Origin: Bacteroides sp. 51
Lineage (GTDB): Bacteria > Bacteroidota > Bacteroidia > Bacteroidales > Bacteroidaceae
Reading direction: 5' to 3'
Assembly: GCF_010500965.1 (NCBI RefSeq)
Contig: NZ_QVMI01000036.1
Coordinates: forward strand, 1 to 64,000
DNA: 64,000 nt
Shown here: one piece after another, positions 62,757 through 64,000 of the stretch
How the letters are laid out: each line of letters opens with the position of its first letter
Position numbering within the stretch: the first letter of the stretch is position 1
Translations under genes and position numbers: made by a program
Notes under the pieces: generated by a model
Seen by the model: the letters and a program-made list of their open reading frames with translations, nothing else
Databases searched by the model: none
What the model was told of the DNA's origin: nothing

Positions 62757-63278
62757 CTACGCCTTTATGAAATTCTTTCTCACAGCGTTATTGTCGTATA
62801 TTTTATCCTCGCTTAAAACCCAACCCATTTCTTCAGGTTTTTGTGAGAATAGTGATATTCCCTTTTCGAGAGTTTCGGGAATATATGTGATAATAATTTC
62901 ATCAATTAAATCATTATCGAGAAGCATTGATGTTAGTTCGGCTCCACCAACAAGCCAAATATCCTTCCCGTTCTCAGCTTTAAGTTTAGAGATTGCTTCA
63001 ACAGCATTTTCGGTAATGAAATTCACTCCTTCTTTCTCCATTATTGGATTGCGCGTAACAACATAGACATTCTTATCCTCATATGGCCAGAGAATATCCA
63101 TTATTCGCATATTGCGATAGGTATTACCGCCCATTATAACGGTATCGACCGAATCTACAAAGTTTTTGTGATCTTCTTTCGAAGGAACGGGATAGCCGAT
63201 TAACCAATCCAAATCGCTGTCTGGTGTAGCGATATAACCATCATTCGATGCCGTAATGTACAATTTCAACTTTTTCAT
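62757..63278 (-). CDS. Dihydrofolate reductase-family protein
   Basis: The 173-residue protein belongs to the RibD-C/DHFR-like group: KLYITASNDGYIATPDSDLDWL, then VDTVIMGGNTYRNM, VYVVTRNP, IWLVGGAELTSMLLDNDLIDEIII. It likely uses NADPH, but whether it reduces dihydrofolate is unclear; it differs from housekeeping FolA. A ~270-base leader with a short ORF and terminator-like hairpin precedes it, suggesting regulated expression. Confidence 0.85.
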   Translation of the reverse strand: MKKLKLYITASNDGYIATPDSDLDWLIGYPVPSKEDHKNFVDSVDTVIMGGNTYRNMRIMDILWPYEDKNVYVVTRNPIMEKEGVNFITENAVEAISKLKAENGKDIWLVGGAELTSMLLDNDLIDEIIITYIPETLEKGISLFSQKPEEMGWVLSEDKIYDNNAVRKNFIKA

Positions 63279-63325
63279 GCCCTTGTCCTTTTATAAATTC
63301 ATCCTTCAAGAACATTCGCCAGACC

Positions 63326-63362
63326 AAAAAAAGAAGCGTGGAACTCACACTGCTCCACCACG
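63326..63362 (-). terminator. Intrinsic terminator / attenuator hairpin in the leader
   Basis: On the minus strand CGTGG (63358-63362) and CCACG (63337-63341) form a stem, followed by CTTCTTTTTTT. It would stop transcription before the DHFR-family gene. The upstream AGCGTGG (63398-63404) is perfectly complementary to CCACGCT in the terminator and could act as an antiterminator. Confidence 0.6.
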
Positions 63363-63428
63363 AGGTACTGGCATACCCAAAGAAGAAGACAGGCAAGCCC
63401 ACGCTATACAGTTGTATAGCATGAACAT
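63345..63428 (-). CDS. Putative 27-residue leader peptide
   Basis: A short frame from ATG (63428) to TGA (63345) encodes MFMLYNCIAWACLSSSLGMP then VPRGGAV. Its stop lies inside the terminator hairpin. A perfect hairpin, GCTATAC/GTATAGC (63403-63420), is within its early codons. Translation of it could control the attenuator. No family is assigned; coding is inferred from position. Confidence 0.5.
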   Translation of the reverse strand: MFMLYNCIAWACLSSSLGMPVPRGGAV

Positions 63429-63554
63429 TGCACTTAGGTCTCTTCTTTTGATAAAACTTGCCAGTTTTCGTAGTGAGACGTTCAGCGAACGTTATGTTAT
63501 ATATATGAATTGTAGAATGTTGAGTTCTACAATTATACAGTCTTAATACTTCCG

Positions 63555-63562
63555 CAAAGATA
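63555..63562 (-). promoter_or_regulatory. -7 box of the DHFR-family transcript
   Basis: TATCTTTG on the minus strand matches the consensus exactly. It implies a leader of about 270 bases before the DHFR-family start codon. No clear -33 TTTG is present. Confidence 0.5.
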
Positions 63563-63620
63563 GTGATTTAAGTTGAAATATATACTATTGCACTTTGTTC
63601 ATATCTCCATGTTGGATGAT

Positions 63621-64000
63621 TCATGCAATCTTCCGAATAATGTCTGGATTGAAGATATTTTCCAATTCTCGAAAATCCTTATCAACAGGATATGCTTCCA
63701 ATTCATTGTCTTGAAACGGCTTTATCATACTAATGATGTCTTGCTTTGGCGAATTAGGGTTTAACCAGTTGTCAATATCCTTGTCAGGGAGGATTAACGG
63801 CATTCTATATGGATTCTGACCACTGTTATGGATTTCTTTCATCAAGGAATTCGCTGAAGTAGTAATCATCACATAAGATAAGATTTTCTCTCCTGTCATC
63901 TGGTCAATCCACAAATCCCACATTCCACCGATTGAGAGGATTTCAGCTTCAGGCATGTGAATATAGTATGGTATTTTCGAGCCATTGGGGTTTTCATGCC
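63621..64000 (-). CDS. SRAP (SOS response-associated peptidase, YedK-like), N-terminal part beyond window
   Basis: The frame is open to the window edge; residues HENPNGSKIPYYIHMPEAEI precede the first internal Met. SRAP proteins protect abasic sites by a covalent link through an N-terminal Cys, not visible here. Family motifs present are GGMWDLW, MITTSANSLMKEIHNSG and YRMPLIL. The His of the active site appears to be in EIHN. It probably belongs to the same mobile element as the DHFR-family gene. Confidence 0.85.
   Translation of the reverse strand, partial: HENPNGSKIPYYIHMPEAEILSIGGMWDLWIDQMTGEKILSYVMITTSANSLMKEIHNSGQNPYRMPLILPDKDIDNWLNPNSPKQDIISMIKPFQDNELEAYPVDKDFRELENIFNPDIIRKIA

Noticed and set aside
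63256-63546. 96-codon plus-strand frame
   Set aside because: It is antisense to the structured leader of the DHFR-family gene and has no protein-like pattern.
1-64000. CRISPR arrays, rRNA operons, phage structural genes, insertion-sequence transposases
   Set aside because: None is visible: no regularly spaced direct repeats with unique spacers, no rRNA sequence and no transposase or capsid-like protein.

Overview
The window is chromosomal DNA from a member of the Bacteroidales. Gene content and style fit Parabacteroides or a close relative best, but the genus is inferred, not proven. Supporting evidence is the Bacteroidetes-type promoter signals (TTTG, 19-20 nt, TAnnTTTG), FimA/Mfa-like fimbrillins, DUF3575/DUF4494/DUF4348/DUF3127 proteins, an Mpi-type serine DNA invertase, and the dnaN-exonuclease-coaBC-recN-rlmB gene order.

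Layout. 1-6.5 kb: patatin-type outer-membrane phospholipase, PlsC-like acyltransferase, RNase P RNA, YihY-type membrane protein, nitroreductase and riboflavin synthase. 6.6-11 kb: an accessory patch with a 416-bp long inverted repeat and a probable 3.9-kb integrative element (Xre regulator, higBA toxin-antitoxin pair, 552-residue integrase) between 19-bp direct repeats, one of which lies in a terminator hairpin. 11.2-34.8 kb: core genes (phoU, glnS, a TPR protein, a DedA protein, tpx, an Mpi-like invertase, yggS, a UDP-sugar dehydratase, phoH, folC, ridA, a RelE/ParE-type toxin-antitoxin pair, and the dnaN-to-rlmB cluster).

35.3-44.7 kb is the most interesting region. A five-gene operon encodes an OmpA/DUF3575 outer-membrane protein, an Mfa2/DUF5119-like lipoprotein and three lipoproteins that fuse a fimbrillin domain to an FGE-sulfatase (C-type-lectin-fold) domain. 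It sits behind a 492-bp segment bounded by perfect 33-bp inverted repeats, next to a tyrosine recombinase. This is very probably a phase-variable adhesin or pilus locus. The right repeat and the stop codon of the recombinase lie in or at the flippable segment, so inversion should exchange the last eight residues of the recombinase itself without changing its length.

44.8-59.4 kb: a DUF3352-like protein, a PhnP-like hydrolase, murB, kbl, ferritin, and a long minus-strand array purU-hisH-hisA-hisF-hisIE-ftsE-lysC-lysA. 59.5-64 kb: a tRNA-Asp gene followed by the start of another integrative element (integrase, ORF6N and RhuM-like proteins, a frameshifted lipoprotein, a DHFR-family reductase behind an attenuator-like leader, and an SRAP protein cut by the window end).

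Spacers between core genes are full of small structured repeats: GC-rich palindromes with long perfect arms, hairpins with compensatory base changes in the stem, tandem heptad arrays folded as inverted repeats, and a ~200-bp dispersed repeat present twice. Some of these repeats supply the last codons of genes (yggS, recN, hisA).
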